DNA from: Clostridia bacterium
Lineage (GTDB): Bacteria; UBA6262; WVXT01; JAUXBS01
Reading direction: 5' to 3'
Assembly (NCBI GenBank): GCA_030618495.1
Contig: JAUXDE010000014.1
Span: 1-22,250 of the forward strand
Length of the DNA: 22,250 nt
Shown here: positions 8,506-17,217 of the stretch, piece after piece
Numbering within the stretch: the first letter of the stretch is position 1
Layout: each line of letters opens with the position of its first letter
Notes under the pieces: generated by a model
The model's database searches: none
The model's input: only the letters and a program-made list of their open reading frames with translations
Told to the model about the DNA's origin: nothing
Translations under genes and position numbers: made by a program

Positions 8506-9501
8506 ATGAACGCGCTGGTTACCGGAGCAAACGGTTTTGTTGGGAGCAACCTCTGTGAAACCCTTGTTAAAAAAGGGATAAAAGTCAGGGGACTTGTCAG
8601 GAAAACAAGTGATTTGACTTTCCTGGAAGGGCTTGATATTGAACCTGCATACGGTAGCCTGAATGACAGGAAATCACTCGAAATCGCAACAAAGAACATT
8701 GATATAGTTTATCATGCGGCAGCAATTACAAGTGACTGGGGACCGATGGAAGCGCTCCGCAGGGCAAACGTGGAAGGAACCGGGAATATTCTTGCGGTAT
8801 CCTATGAATCAGGAGTAAAAAGGTTTGTCCACATCAGTTCCATTGCAGTGCATGACTGCCACGGTAAACAGGATGTAGATGAATCTTATCCCTCCAAAGC
8901 CGCATTATCATCCTACTGCATCACAAAAATTGAAGCCGAAAAAATCGTAATGGAATTCTACAAAAAATACAACTTCCCCGTAACCATTATAAGGCCCGGA
9001 GACGTATTCGGGCCAAAAGACAGGATATCCTTCCTGAAAATGGTTAAATCACTCCAAACCCGGACCCTTCCTTATATTAATCACGGAAGAGCGCTCTTCC
9101 CATATACCTATGTTGAAAATCTTGTAGAAGGCATAATACTGGCCGGTGCTAATGAAAAAGCAATAGGGCAGGTTTATATCATCACCGACGGAATCAAGGT
9201 TACCTGGAAGAAATACTTTAAAACCTTAACTGCCGAGATGGGTATTAAAGAACCGGTGTATTCAATCAACGGCAATATCGCCTGCCTCCTTGCCTCTATA
9301 CTGGAATTCATCTACAGGACATTACATCTCAAGAACAGGCCCCCCATTACAAAATACCTTGCTGCTCACCTGAAAGATGATATCCATTTCAGCATCGGAA
9401 AGGCAAGAGAGGAACTTGGCTATAAAACGGAAGTATCCTTCGAAGAATCAATAAAACGTACCGTGCGCTGGTACAGGGAGTATTCGCAGAATATTACTTA
9501 A
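8506..9501 (+). CDS. extended SDR, NAD(P)-dependent epimerase/dehydratase (3-beta-HSD/OleD/CerR/HpnA-like)
   Basis: 331 residues. The Rossmann nucleotide-binding motif TGANGFVG is at 6-13. Catalytic Ser111/Ser112 and YCITK (Y137, K141) give the SDR triad, with RPGDVFGP after it. The C-terminal pattern PPITKYLAAHL...ARELGY-like, ending in a helix with TVRWYRE, is typical of the 3-beta-HSD-like branch that includes OleD, the ceramide reductase CerR and hopanoid-associated HpnA, rather than of sugar-nucleotide epimerases. A keto-lipid reductase is therefore plausible; substrate assignment is inference. It has an AGGAG ribosome site. Its stop overlaps by 8 nt the end of the convergent GNAT-KAS fusion gene. 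Confidence 0.8.
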   Translation: MNALVTGANGFVGSNLCETLVKKGIKVRGLVRKTSDLTFLEGLDIEPAYGSLNDRKSLEIATKNIDIVYHAAAITSDWGPMEALRRANVEGTGNILAVSYESGVKRFVHISSIAVHDCHGKQDVDESYPSKAALSSYCITKIEAEKIVMEFYKKYNFPVTIIRPGDVFGPKDRISFLKMVKSLQTRTLPYINHGRALFPYTYVENLVEGIILAGANEKAIGQVYIITDGIKVTWKKYFKTLTAEMGIKEPVYSINGNIACLLASILEFIYRTLHLKNRPPITKYLAAHLKDDIHFSIGKAREELGYKTEVSFEESIKRTVRWYREYSQNIT

Positions 9502-11878
9502 ACGACTTTAAGACAATTGTAGCATTGAACCCGCCAAAACCAAAGGAGTTGGACAACACCACGTTCACATCTTTCTTTCTTACAGTATTCGGCACGTAAT
9601 CAAGGTCGCATTCCGGGTCAGGATTTTTGTAATTTATCGTTGGAGGAATCATCTTGTTTTGCATAGTAAGTATAACTGCAATAACTTCAACCGCCCCGGC
9701 AGCCCCCAGCAGGTGCCCTATCATTGATTTAGTCGAACTAATCATCATCTTATAGGCATGCTCGCCAAAAGCCTTCTTGATTGCCAGTGTCTCATTCAGG
9801 TCGTTTAATTTAGTGGAAGTGCCGTGAGCATTGATATAATCCACTTCTTCGGCCTTCAGGCCCGCATCATTAATAGCGGCAAGCATGCATCTTATAAAAC
9901 CATCACCACCCTCTGCCGGCGCCGTAAGATGAAATGCGTCGGAACTCATTCCATAACCCGCTACTTCAGCATAAATCCTTGCGCCCCTTGCCCGGGCATG
10001 TTCCAGGGTTTCAAGCACAACGATACCCGCACCCTCGCCCATCACGAAACCGTCACGTTCCCTGTCAAAAGGCTTGCTTGCTTTTTGCGGTTCATCATTT
10101 CTGGTGGATAGCGCCCTCGCAGCGCAAAAACCCGCAAAGGGCAGTGGTAAAATAGGCGCTTCGGTCCCCCCGGCGACCATAACGTCCGCATCCCCCCTCT
10201 CCAGTATCCTGCAGGCGTCCCCGATGGAATGGGTACCCGATGCGCACGCCGTTGTTATCGCCGTCGACGGCCCCTTCAAGCCATATCTTATGGCAATATT
10301 TGCCGCGGGCATGTTGGACAGCATCTTTATCAGGAAATAAGGACTAACCTTACGGGGACCATTTTCAAGAAGTTTGATGTGAGCTTCCTGTATAGGTTCA
10401 TTCCCGGCATGCCCCACTCCTACAATAACGCCTATACGGTTGCGGTCTTCCTTTTCCAGGTCAAGTCCCGAATCCTCTATAGCCAGCTGGCTGGCGGCAA
10501 CGGCGAAGTGGGCGCTCCTGTCCATTTTTTTCGCATCTTTTTTATCAATGTATTTTAATGGATCAAAATTATTTATTTCCCCGGCTATCTGACTGCTGTA
10601 CTTGCTGGCGTCAAAAAAAGAAATCCTGTTAATACCGCTTCTCCCGTTTACCAGTCCCTGCCAGAAATCATCCTTCCCTATTCCTATGGAAGTTATAGGC
10701 CCGATACCCGTAACTACCACCCTGCCGCTTCCGGCGCTTCTTCCGGTAGTTTGGCGCTTGATATCCATTTCATATACTCTGTATTTTTTATACAATTTTG
10801 CCCCGAGCTTCAATCCGCTCTGGATTATAACAGTATTGTCTTCAAGAATCCATGATGCCTCACTTGATTTATAACCTAACTTCCTGCTGCTCTCCAGGAT
10901 CCTCGTGAAAAACAACCCTTCAATTCCCCTGTTCCTGTATTCCTTCACAACCCCCAGGACCATCATGCGCATTCCTTTTATTTTTTTCTTGTAGTAAAGG
11001 AATTTAATAATCCCCGGCAAGTTCAGCTTACCGTTGATTTTCTTAAGAACAGTATTATAGTTCGGAACAACTATGCAAACACCTACCGGCCTGTCATCTG
11101 CGGTTGCGATAAGCGCCAGTCCGGGAGCGAGCAGCGGTTTCAGGGTTTTTACTATATCATAAAACTCCTCATGTGTCCACGGCACAAACCCCCAGTTCTT
11201 TTCCCATGCGTTATTGTAAATCTCTTCAACTTTCCTTGATTCCTTTTCATAATCAGCCAAATCTATCGGCTTAATTTTAATCTCGGGGATCCTCGCCATA
11301 ATCCTCTTTTCCAGCTTCTTGTAACGCTGGATATTTACATTATCAAGCCCCAGCGAAAATGCCACCAGGTCCTTGGCTTTTCTCATCCCGCACTTCTCCA
11401 TTAAATCATGATAATACGGAGGATTGTAGGGCATCATCAGGTAAGGGCTTAAATCATATCCTTCAAGCAGGAACGCAACTTCATCGTTGGTGGACGGGCT
11501 GAACGGGCCGATTATCTTCTCAATATCCTTTTTCAACAACCATTCCTTCACACTGTCAAGCAAGGCCCCGGCAACCTCGTAATCGTTTACGCATTCAAAG
11601 AATCCGAAGAACCCCACTCTTTCTTTCTGGAACTTTATATAATTATAGTCAACCGTTCCCGAAATCCTTCCCGCAATCCTTCCCTCCCTCACAGCAAGGA
11701 ATAATACTTTATCCGCATGCTGCCAGAAGGGATTCTTGTCTCCCAGGACGTGCTTAACGTCCACCTTAAGCCGCGGTACCCATACAGGGTCGTTTTTATA
11801 CAATTCATACGGGAAATTAATAAAATCGTTAAAATCCTTTTTGCTTTCTACCGTCTTGATTGTTAAGGAATTTTGCAT
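9494..11878 (-). CDS. GNAT-fold acyltransferase / 3-oxoacyl-ACP synthase II fusion protein
   Basis: 794 residues in one uninterrupted frame. Residues 1-373 are a complete second copy of the GNAT-like protein (VWVPRL, NPFWQHA, GFFGFFEC, NDEVAFLLEGYD, AWEKNWGFVP, EYRNRGI, KKYRVYEMDI), ending exactly where its stand-alone paralogue ends. A linker of about 12 residues (374-385) follows, then a full-length ketosynthase (386-794). The KAS has the FabF triad C545 (TACASGTH), H685 (NAHGTST) and H722 (GHLLGAAG); these spacings match E. coli FabF (163/303/340). The gating loop GFGGFN is also present. It should extend acyl-ACP with malonyl-ACP. An internal start at Met371 could give a separate KAS, but no clear ribosome site precedes it. 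The start overlaps the folP stop by 16 nt and has GAGAGG upstream, so it is the last gene of the tilS-ftsH-folE-folP operon. Confidence 0.9.
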   Translation of the reverse strand: MQNSLTIKTVESKKDFNDFINFPYELYKNDPVWVPRLKVDVKHVLGDKNPFWQHADKVLFLAVREGRIAGRISGTVDYNYIKFQKERVGFFGFFECVNDYEVAGALLDSVKEWLLKKDIEKIIGPFSPSTNDEVAFLLEGYDLSPYLMMPYNPPYYHDLMEKCGMRKAKDLVAFSLGLDNVNIQRYKKLEKRIMARIPEIKIKPIDLADYEKESRKVEEIYNNAWEKNWGFVPWTHEEFYDIVKTLKPLLAPGLALIATADDRPVGVCIVVPNYNTVLKKINGKLNLPGIIKFLYYKKKIKGMRMMVLGVVKEYRNRGIEGLFFTRILESSRKLGYKSSEASWILEDNTVIIQSGLKLGAKLYKKYRVYEMDIKRQTTGRSAGSGRVVVTGIGPITSIGIGKDDFWQGLVNGRSGINRISFFDASKYSSQIAGEINNFDPLKYIDKKDAKKMDRSAHFAVAASQLAIEDSGLDLEKEDRNRIGVIVGVGHAGNEPIQEAHIKLLENGPRKVSPYFLIKMLSNMPAANIAIRYGLKGPSTAITTACASGTHSIGDACRILERGDADVMVAGGTEAPILPLPFAGFCAARALSTRNDEPQKASKPFDRERDGFVMGEGAGIVVLETLEHARARGARIYAEVAGYGMSSDAFHLTAPAEGGDGFIRCMLAAINDAGLKAEEVDYINAHGTSTKLNDLNETLAIKKAFGEHAYKMMISSTKSMIGHLLGAAGAVEVIAVILTMQNKMIPPTINYKNPDPECDLDYVPNTVRKKDVNVVLSNSFGFGGFNATIVLKSFK

Positions 11879-12735
11879 TTATCACCTCTCATTACAGATT
11901 CAATCATCCCGACAGCCCGTTTTGTCTCAAGTACATCGTGAACACGAAGTATGCTTGCCCCGCTTAACACGCTCCACACGTTAAGAGCAACGGAAGCTTC
12001 CATTCTCTTGTCCGGTTCCAGTCCGAGTACTTTTCCTATAAACGACTTGCGGGACAGTCCCATAAGAACAGGCCTTCCGAATGACCTGAACTTATAAAGG
12101 TTTTTTAGGATTTCAAGATTATGCTTAACCGTTTTCCCGAAACCTATTCCCGGGTCTATTATAATACTGCTTTCATTTATCCCGTTATCCAGGCAAAAAG
12201 TTATGCGCTGACTGAAAAATTTTCTAATCTCCTCCACGACGTCCCTGTACCGCGGGCGCTTCTGCATGTTCTTCGGGACTCCCTGCATGTGCATAATACA
12301 CACCGGCGCTCCGGATTCCGCGGCGACTTTCACCATTTCCTTATCCATACGCAATGCAGAAATATCATTAATCATTCCCGCCCCCGCATCTATTGCCTCG
12401 CGCGCAATCCGGGCTTTATAAGTATCAATTGAAATAGGAACACTGATTCTTCCGGCAAGTTTCCTTATAACCGGTATAACGCGCTTTCTCTCTTCTTCAA
12501 CAGAAACAGGGGCCGCCCCCGGGCGTGAAGATTCTCCGCCCACATCAATAATGTCCGCGCCATCACGAACCATGCGCTCGGCGCATTCAATCGCCTTACC
12601 AATATTTTTATATCTGCCGCCGTCAAAGAACGAATCCGGGGTAATGTTCAGTATCCCCATCAGCAGGGTTCTTTTCGATAAATCCAGTGTCCTGCCGTTA
12701 TATTTCAGTTTAAAATCATTGGTGCTCTGTAACAT
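11863..12735 (-). CDS. folP: dihydropteroate synthase
   Basis: 290 residues; joins p-aminobenzoate to dihydropterin pyrophosphate in folate synthesis. The TIM-barrel signatures are all present: MGILNITPDSFFDGG, DVGGESSRPGA, SIDTYK, MHMQGVPKNMQ, DPGIGFGKT, GLSRKSFIG and RVHDV near the C-terminus. The ATG and the first four codons lie inside one arm of a 31-bp inverted repeat (12722-12752), and only a weak GGGA precedes the start. The next Met (MGILNI) is already in the core, so this start is the sensible one. It is paired with folE upstream in the same operon. Confidence 0.95.
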   Translation of the reverse strand: MLQSTNDFKLKYNGRTLDLSKRTLLMGILNITPDSFFDGGRYKNIGKAIECAERMVRDGADIIDVGGESSRPGAAPVSVEEERKRVIPVIRKLAGRISVPISIDTYKARIAREAIDAGAGMINDISALRMDKEMVKVAAESGAPVCIMHMQGVPKNMQKRPRYRDVVEEIRKFFSQRITFCLDNGINESSIIIDPGIGFGKTVKHNLEILKNLYKFRSFGRPVLMGLSRKSFIGKVLGLEPDKRMEASVALNVWSVLSGASILRVHDVLETKRAVGMIESVMRGDKCKIP

Positions 12736-12986
12736 AAATTCCCGTTATTTTTGCAATGGTATTTTGAGCCGCGCCGAAGCAACGAGAGGTGAACATACCG
12801 GGAGTATGTAAGCCGAGCGTTGCAAAGGCACAGGCCAAAAGCCCTTTGCCCTTCGGGAGGCTACATTCCGGGTAACTTCTTCGTTATTTCGTCAGTTACA
12901 ATATCACCACATTGCGCCTTCCTCAAACCTTGAATTTACCTAAGACTATAGCCTCAAAAATAGCGGTAATTTATGTTACAGAGCAC
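12722..12986. repeat. 265-bp element bounded by 31-bp terminal inverted repeats (MITE-like)
   Basis: The left arm 12722-12752 and right arm 12956-12986 are inverted copies agreeing at 29 of 31 positions (outer end GTGCTCTGTAACATAAATT). The interior has no coding frame and contains the large stem-loop at 12753-12849. It fills the gap between folE and folP, and its left arm runs 14 nt into folP. No target-site duplication is evident in the flanks. It could be a small non-autonomous mobile element, or an arm duplicated by recombination. It breaks the folE-folP spacing, yet both genes still read in the same direction. Confidence 0.7.
12753..12849. repeat. long structured stem-loop in the folP leader
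   Basis: Nested pairings: GCAA (12753) with TTGC (ends 12849), TTTTG with CAAAA, GCC with GGC, GCAACG (12779-12784) with CGTTGC (12818-12823), and ACATAC (12793-12798) with GTATGT (12804-12809) around the loop CGGGA. The two 8-nt internal loops face each other. In RNA on the minus strand it would end about 18 nt before the folP ATG. It does not resemble the tetrahydrofolate riboswitch that I know. It could be an interspersed repeat hairpin or a cis-acting leader. Confidence 0.6.
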
Positions 12987-12996
12987 TACCTTGCCA

Positions 12997-13560
12997 TCAC
13001 TTATTGTTTATCAGGGACATGGCTTCATTACGAGTCCGCGCATCCTTAAGAAAAGTCCCGCGTACTGCCGAAGTTATCATCCTGGAACCCGGCTTTTTCA
13101 CTCCGCGCATCGTCATGCAGAAGTGTTCCGCTTCAATAACGACCATTACACCCCGGGCTTCTAACTCCTTCATGATGATATTCGCAATCTGCGTGGTTAA
13201 TCTTTCCTGTATTTGAAGCCTTTTTGCATAAATCTCCACGACCCTTACAAGCTTGCTTACTCCGGCAATTTTATTTTTAAACGGTATATACGCAATATGC
13301 GCCTTGCCTACGAAAGGCAGCATGTGATGCTCACACATCGAATACAACGGGATATCCTTTACAAGTATTATCTCCTCATAATTTTCATGCTCGTAAAAAA
13401 CTTTAAGTTGCTTCTTAACGCTGGCGGAATACCCCGAAAATATTTCTTTATACATCCTGACAATCCGTTCAGGAGTCCCCTTCAGCCCTTCCCTGCCGGG
13501 GTCTTCTCCGATAGCCTCAAGTAACATCTTAACGGCATCCTTTATCTTTTTACTGTCCAA
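12997..13560 (-). CDS. folE: GTP cyclohydrolase I
   Basis: 187 residues; converts GTP to dihydroneopterin triphosphate, the first step of folate synthesis. Zinc and active-site motifs are visible: MCEHHMLPF (C76, H79) and [17 protein letters not shown] (H146, C148), plus GLKGTPERI near the N-terminus. This is the type IA enzyme, slightly shorter than the E. coli protein because of its N-terminus. The start codon is TTG, supported by AGGAAA 8-10 nt upstream inside the end of ftsH; the first in-frame ATG is codon 12, which would cut the first helix. There are only 3 nt between the ftsH stop and this start. Confidence 0.95.
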   Translation of the reverse strand: MDSKKIKDAVKMLLEAIGEDPGREGLKGTPERIVRMYKEIFSGYSASVKKQLKVFYEHENYEEIILVKDIPLYSMCEHHMLPFVGKAHIAYIPFKNKIAGVSKLVRVVEIYAKRLQIQERLTTQIANIIMKELEARGVMVVIEAEHFCMTMRGVKKPGSRMITSAVRGTFLKDARTRNEAMSLINNK

Positions 13561-13563
13561 TTT

Positions 13564-15429
13564 TTATTTCCTGCCTTTTTTCCGTTTTTGTACTGTTTTC
13601 TTCCCGGCGGCGGGTTTTTCTTTTTTCGTCTTTTTCACTATTCCCAAAATCCGCGCCACTTCATCCCCGTCAAGCGATTCATTTTTTACCAGCGTATCCG
13701 CCAGTTTCTTCAATTTGCTCCTGTTTTTTGTCAATATCTCTCCTGCTCTTTTTTTGCACGTTTCAACAACTCTTTTTACTTCAGCGTCTATTGTTTCGGC
13801 CATCTTCTCGCTGTACTCCTTACCCTTTGCAATATCCATACCCAGGAAAGTCTCCCCCTCCCTTTCTTTCAGGGTTATAGGCCCTATACGCTCGCTCATC
13901 CCCCACTCGCAGACCATTCTATGCGCCAGGTCAGTTGACCTTCTCAGGTCATTTTCAGCGCCGGTAGTTACTTCCTTAAAAAACAATTCCTCGGCAGTCC
14001 TGCCCCCGAGGAGAACCGTCATCTTATTCATTAGTTCAGACTTGGTGATCAGGTACTTGTCCTCAAGCGGTAGTTGAAGCGTATAACCCAGGGCAGGCCC
14101 TCTCGGTACAATCGATACCTTGTGAACGGGGTCTGTCCCCTCAAGCATGGATGCGGCAACGGCATGCCCTGACTCATGGTAAGCAATAATCTTCTTCTCC
14201 CTTTCGGAAATCACCTGGCTCTTCCTTTCAGGACCGGCCATTACCCTGTCAATCGCCTCCTCCATCTCCTCCATCTCAACGGTTTTCTTATCATGCCTTG
14301 CCGCCAGGAGCGCCGCCTCGTTAACAAGGTTTGCAAGGTCACTCCCCACAAAACCCGGAGTTCTTCTTGCAATAATGCTTAAATCTATATCCTTATCAAG
14401 TTTAACGTTCCTCGCATGAACCTTGAGGATGGCTTCACGCCCCTTTATATCCGGACTGGTAACGGCAACGTGCCTGTCAAACCTGCCGGGGCGCAGCAGC
14501 GCCGGGTCCAGGACATCAGGCCTGTTCGTTGCGGCAATAAGAATAACGCCCTGCCTGGTATCAAACCCGTCCATCTCTACCAGTATCTGGTTCAATGTCT
14601 GCTCCCTTTCATCGTGCCCTCCGCCTATTCCTGAAAACCTCCTCCTGCCAACGGCATCAAGTTCATCAACGAATAACAGGCACGGGGCGTTCTTTTTTCC
14701 CTGGCCGAACAGGTCACGGACCCTGCTGGCGCCTACTCCAACGAACATCTCAACAAATTCCGAACCGCTTGAACTGAAAAACGGCACACCCGCCTCCCCG
14801 GCAACAGCCCTTGCAAGAAGCGTCTTGCCTGTCCCCGGGGCGCCGTAAAGCAGAACTCCCTTGGGAATCTTTCCACCCAGGTTCTGGAACTTCTTAGGGT
14901 CCTTTAAAAAGGATATTATCTCTTTCAATTCCTCTTTCACCTCATCAAGCCCAGCAACGTCATCAAAGGTCGTTTTCTTCTTTTTCTTTGTATCCTGCAG
15001 CTTCGCCTTGCTCTTGGCAAACCCCATCATCTGCTTGCCCCCGCCCTGCATTGAACGTATAAGGAACACCCATACGAGGATAAAAAGAAGAATCGGCCCA
15101 AAATTAAACAGCAGGGCAGTAAGCCAGTTCTTCTCCTTCTTGCCCCTGTACTTCACCCCCAGCATGTCAAGCTCCTCAACCAGCCTTGAATCCGCCACAA
15201 CAACCGTCTTGAAAGAATTCTTCTTTCCTGCGGCATTGACAAAAGTCCCCGTAATGGATTCAGCGCCTATTTCACATTCTTCTACATTGCCTGATTTTAT
15301 ATAAGACTTGAACTCGCTGTAGGATATATCCTCCGGCGGTTTGCTTTTTGTGGACATATTCGCAAACATGAGAGCAGCCAGGATTATAACCACCCATAAT
15401 GAAATACCTTTTAAGAATTTATTTTTCAT
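13564..15429 (-). CDS. ftsH: ATP-dependent zinc metalloprotease FtsH
   Basis: 621 residues; a membrane-bound AAA+ protease for quality control of membrane and regulatory proteins. There are two N-terminal membrane helices (about 8-24 and 104-125) flanking a periplasmic domain. The AAA module has Walker A GAPGTGKT (196-203), pore loop FVG (229-231), Walker B LLFVDELD (to 258) and the [19 protein letters not shown]. The zinc site is HESGH (418-422), with a downstream Asp in TTGAENDL as third ligand. The C-terminal tail is strongly Lys/Arg rich. Its ATG overlaps the tilS stop by 4 nt. Confidence 0.97.
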   Translation of the reverse strand: MKNKFLKGISLWVVIILAALMFANMSTKSKPPEDISYSEFKSYIKSGNVEECEIGAESITGTFVNAAGKKNSFKTVVVADSRLVEELDMLGVKYRGKKEKNWLTALLFNFGPILLFILVWVFLIRSMQGGGKQMMGFAKSKAKLQDTKKKKKTTFDDVAGLDEVKEELKEIISFLKDPKKFQNLGGKIPKGVLLYGAPGTGKTLLARAVAGEAGVPFFSSSGSEFVEMFVGVGASRVRDLFGQGKKNAPCLLFVDELDAVGRRRFSGIGGGHDEREQTLNQILVEMDGFDTRQGVILIAATNRPDVLDPALLRPGRFDRHVAVTSPDIKGREAILKVHARNVKLDKDIDLSIIARRTPGFVGSDLANLVNEAALLAARHDKKTVEMEEMEEAIDRVMAGPERKSQVISEREKKIIAYHESGHAVAASMLEGTDPVHKVSIVPRGPALGYTLQLPLEDKYLITKSELMNKMTVLLGGRTAEELFFKEVTTGAENDLRRSTDLAHRMVCEWGMSERIGPITLKEREGETFLGMDIAKGKEYSEKMAETIDAEVKRVVETCKKRAGEILTKNRSKLKKLADTLVKNESLDGDEVARILGIVKKTKKEKPAAGKKTVQKRKKGRK

Positions 15430-16805
15430 TTGTTATTCACCTTTACCTCAAGTATTTTTTTAGTGGACCCGGTCACGCGTCCGTCTTCCGCCTGGCGCAT
15501 GCCTACAACCCACAGTATTTCGTTCCTGCTTACAAGCAGAGGAACCTCATCGCGCATGTCGCTGGAAACCTTCTCGTCGATGAAGAAATCCTTTAACTTC
15601 TTTGAGCCGTTACCGCCAAATGGCCTGAACCTGTCGCCTTCGCGCCTTGACCTTATTGTCAGGTCGCTGGTATCTATTTCTTCGGCATCAAAATAGACAG
15701 TGTTCTTGTCTTTGCCAAAAACAGGTTTCTTTCGCTTAATACTGGCTGAAAACTCAACCGGCATCCCCCTTAGTTTCGTTTTCCCGGGAAACTTCAGTTT
15801 GCAGCGAAAAGCTCTTTTATTCTTCTTCTCGCCGGGAGGAGAAAAAACCAACTCCCTGTAATCCTTTTTCACAACATAACCCGGCAAAGAAAGCTTTATG
15901 CCCGAGCCTGCCGCCTCGGCAAACTCTATAACAGAATCGATATTTTTCAACGTCGTCTTGCCTTCAAGAATCCTGTATATAATCCTTCTGCGCAGGAACT
16001 TGTTATATTTTAAAAGTTTTCTGAAATCAATGGAAATCTTCTTATTCTTATGAGTAACTATATAGCCCATAGCCCTGTCAGTGACTTTGTTCAAATAATC
16101 ATTTTCCTCCCTGATAATATCGGATACATTCAGGAGTTTACGGGCTACATCAACATCAAAATGCCTTTCAAGGTAGGGCAGTAATTTCAACCTGACTTTA
16201 TTCCTGAAGTAAATGGGCTTATTATTCGAAGTATCTATACAGAAAGAAATCCTGTTGTCCTGCAGGAATCCCACTATATCATACTTAAAGATGTTTATAA
16301 GCGGCCTTATTATCTTGACGTCTTCTGTAAGCGGCCTTACAGCGGGAATCCCCGAAAGCCCTTCAGGTCCTGTGCCGCGCAGGATGCGCATAAGGACTGT
16401 CTCTGCCTGGTCTGAAGCGGTATGCCCCATTGCAACCTTATTGATACCCAGTTTACCCACAAGTTTCGTAAGTTCCGCATACCTGAGGTTTCTTGCCGCT
16501 TCCTCAATACCTAATTTATTTTCCTCCATGTGCTTCATCACGTCCAACTGTTGAATAATAATGGGTATGTTAAGCTTATCCGACACCCCCCTCATAAATT
16601 CCTCTTCCTTGTCGGATTCCCTCTTTCTCAGGTTATGATTAAAATGAATTATATTCAGAGTCAGGTCTTTTTCCGTTGCCATGCTGTTTAGAACATATAA
16701 GAGGCATACCGAATCAGGCCCCCCCGAAACAGACACAAGAACCTTATCCCCGGACTTCAGCATGTTGTGCCTGGCAATAGTTTTTTTTAGTTCTTCCTTA
16801 ATCAT
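15426..16805 (-). CDS. tilS: tRNA(Ile)-lysidine synthetase
   Basis: 459 residues; uses ATP and lysine to convert C34 of tRNA-Ile2(CAU) to lysidine so that it reads AUA. The PP-loop SGGPDS (27-32) is near the N-terminus, followed by [21 protein letters not shown], the family signature. The linker and the C-terminal TilS domain ([11 protein letters not shown], then [13 protein letters not shown]) are intact, so this is the long form. It lies 44 nt after a CAU-anticodon tRNA gene and appears to be transcribed from that tRNA's promoter. The adjacent tilS-ftsH order is common in bacteria. The ribosome site is weak. Confidence 0.95.
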   Translation of the reverse strand: MIKEELKKTIARHNMLKSGDKVLVSVSGGPDSVCLLYVLNSMATEKDLTLNIIHFNHNLRKRESDKEEEFMRGVSDKLNIPIIIQQLDVMKHMEENKLGIEEAARNLRYAELTKLVGKLGINKVAMGHTASDQAETVLMRILRGTGPEGLSGIPAVRPLTEDVKIIRPLINIFKYDIVGFLQDNRISFCIDTSNNKPIYFRNKVRLKLLPYLERHFDVDVARKLLNVSDIIREENDYLNKVTDRAMGYIVTHKNKKISIDFRKLLKYNKFLRRRIIYRILEGKTTLKNIDSVIEFAEAAGSGIKLSLPGYVVKKDYRELVFSPPGEKKNKRAFRCKLKFPGKTKLRGMPVEFSASIKRKKPVFGKDKNTVYFDAEEIDTSDLTIRSRREGDRFRPFGGNGSKKLKDFFIDEKVSSDMRDEVPLLVSRNEILWVVGMRQAEDGRVTGSTKKILEVKVNNK

Positions 16806-16849
16806 TCTGTACTCTTATAATAGACTATTTCTCCCGTAAATTTCATTAG

Positions 16850-16923
16850 TAGCGCGGGAGGGATTTGAACCCCCGACACGTGGATTATGATTCCACTGCT
16901 CTAACCAACTGAGCTACCGCGCC
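16850..16923 (-). tRNA. tRNA with anticodon CAU (elongator Met, or Ile2)
   Basis: A 74-nt cloverleaf on the minus strand: acceptor GGCGCGG/CCGCGCT (G1-U72 pair), D stem GCTC/GAGC with a 9-nt loop, anticodon stem GTGGA/TCCAC with loop ATCATAA, T arm GGGGG-TTCAAAT-CCCTC, discriminator A. The CCA end is not encoded. The overall body resembles elongator tRNA-Met of many bacteria, and it is not an initiator because it lacks the three G-C pairs in the anticodon stem. A CAU anticodon can also be tRNA-Ile2, the substrate of TilS encoded just downstream, so Ile2 is not excluded. Confidence 0.9.
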
Positions 16924-16936
16924 AAAGTGAAACGGT

Positions 16937-16965
16937 ATAATACTAAAAATATTATTCAAAGTCAA
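16937..16965 (-). promoter_or_regulatory. promoter of tRNA(CAU) and probably the tilS-ftsH-folE operon
   Basis: Minus strand: TTGACT (16960-16965), 17-nt spacer, TATTAT (16937-16942). The start site is expected near 16930, 7 nt before the tRNA. No equally good promoter lies between the tRNA and tilS, so the tRNA is probably cut from a longer transcript. Confidence 0.75.
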
Positions 16966-17183
16966 AGAAAATTAATTAAGCATAAACTATATACATATAT
17001 ATTAACTATTATTTTCATGATTTTATTAATTATTATTATCTTTTCAAATATCAGTCAATATTGTGCCTTTTTCCTGACAGGGACTGCTCCCCAATCCCTG
17101 CTTTTTGAACGCATAACTACGTTTTACTTTGTAAACACAAGAGAAAATGAACACCATTAGTTTTATGTCTATTATTTTTTGCG

Positions 17184-17211
17184 TTGACTACATCCATCAA
17201 TTAAGTATAAT
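17184..17211 (+). promoter_or_regulatory. promoter of fakA-fakB giving a leaderless start
   Basis: TTGACT (17184-17189), 16-nt spacer, perfect TATAAT (17206-17211). Only 6 nt separate the -10 box from the ATG at 17218, so transcription should begin on or within a base or two of the start codon. No Shine-Dalgarno can fit. Confidence 0.8.
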
Positions 17212-17217
17212 AACAAA

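Noticed and set aside
6651-11878. Defence or phage system
   Set aside because: No nuclease, helicase, reverse transcriptase, integrase or repeat-spacer array is seen in the window; the genes fit efflux, folate, lipid and ion-transport functions.
12753-12849. Tetrahydrofolate riboswitch before folP
   Set aside because: The position is suggestive, but the sequence and helix arrangement do not match the THF riboswitch consensus I know.
12973-13164. Plus-strand frame beginning MLQST, like folP
   Set aside because: Its start is only the right arm of the inverted repeat; the rest is antisense to folE.
16927-17160. 77-codon plus-strand frame with one hydrophobic stretch
   Set aside because: Starts at GTG inside the tRNA(CAU) promoter, has no ribosome site, resembles no family I know and is the kind of frame that AT-rich intergenic DNA produces.
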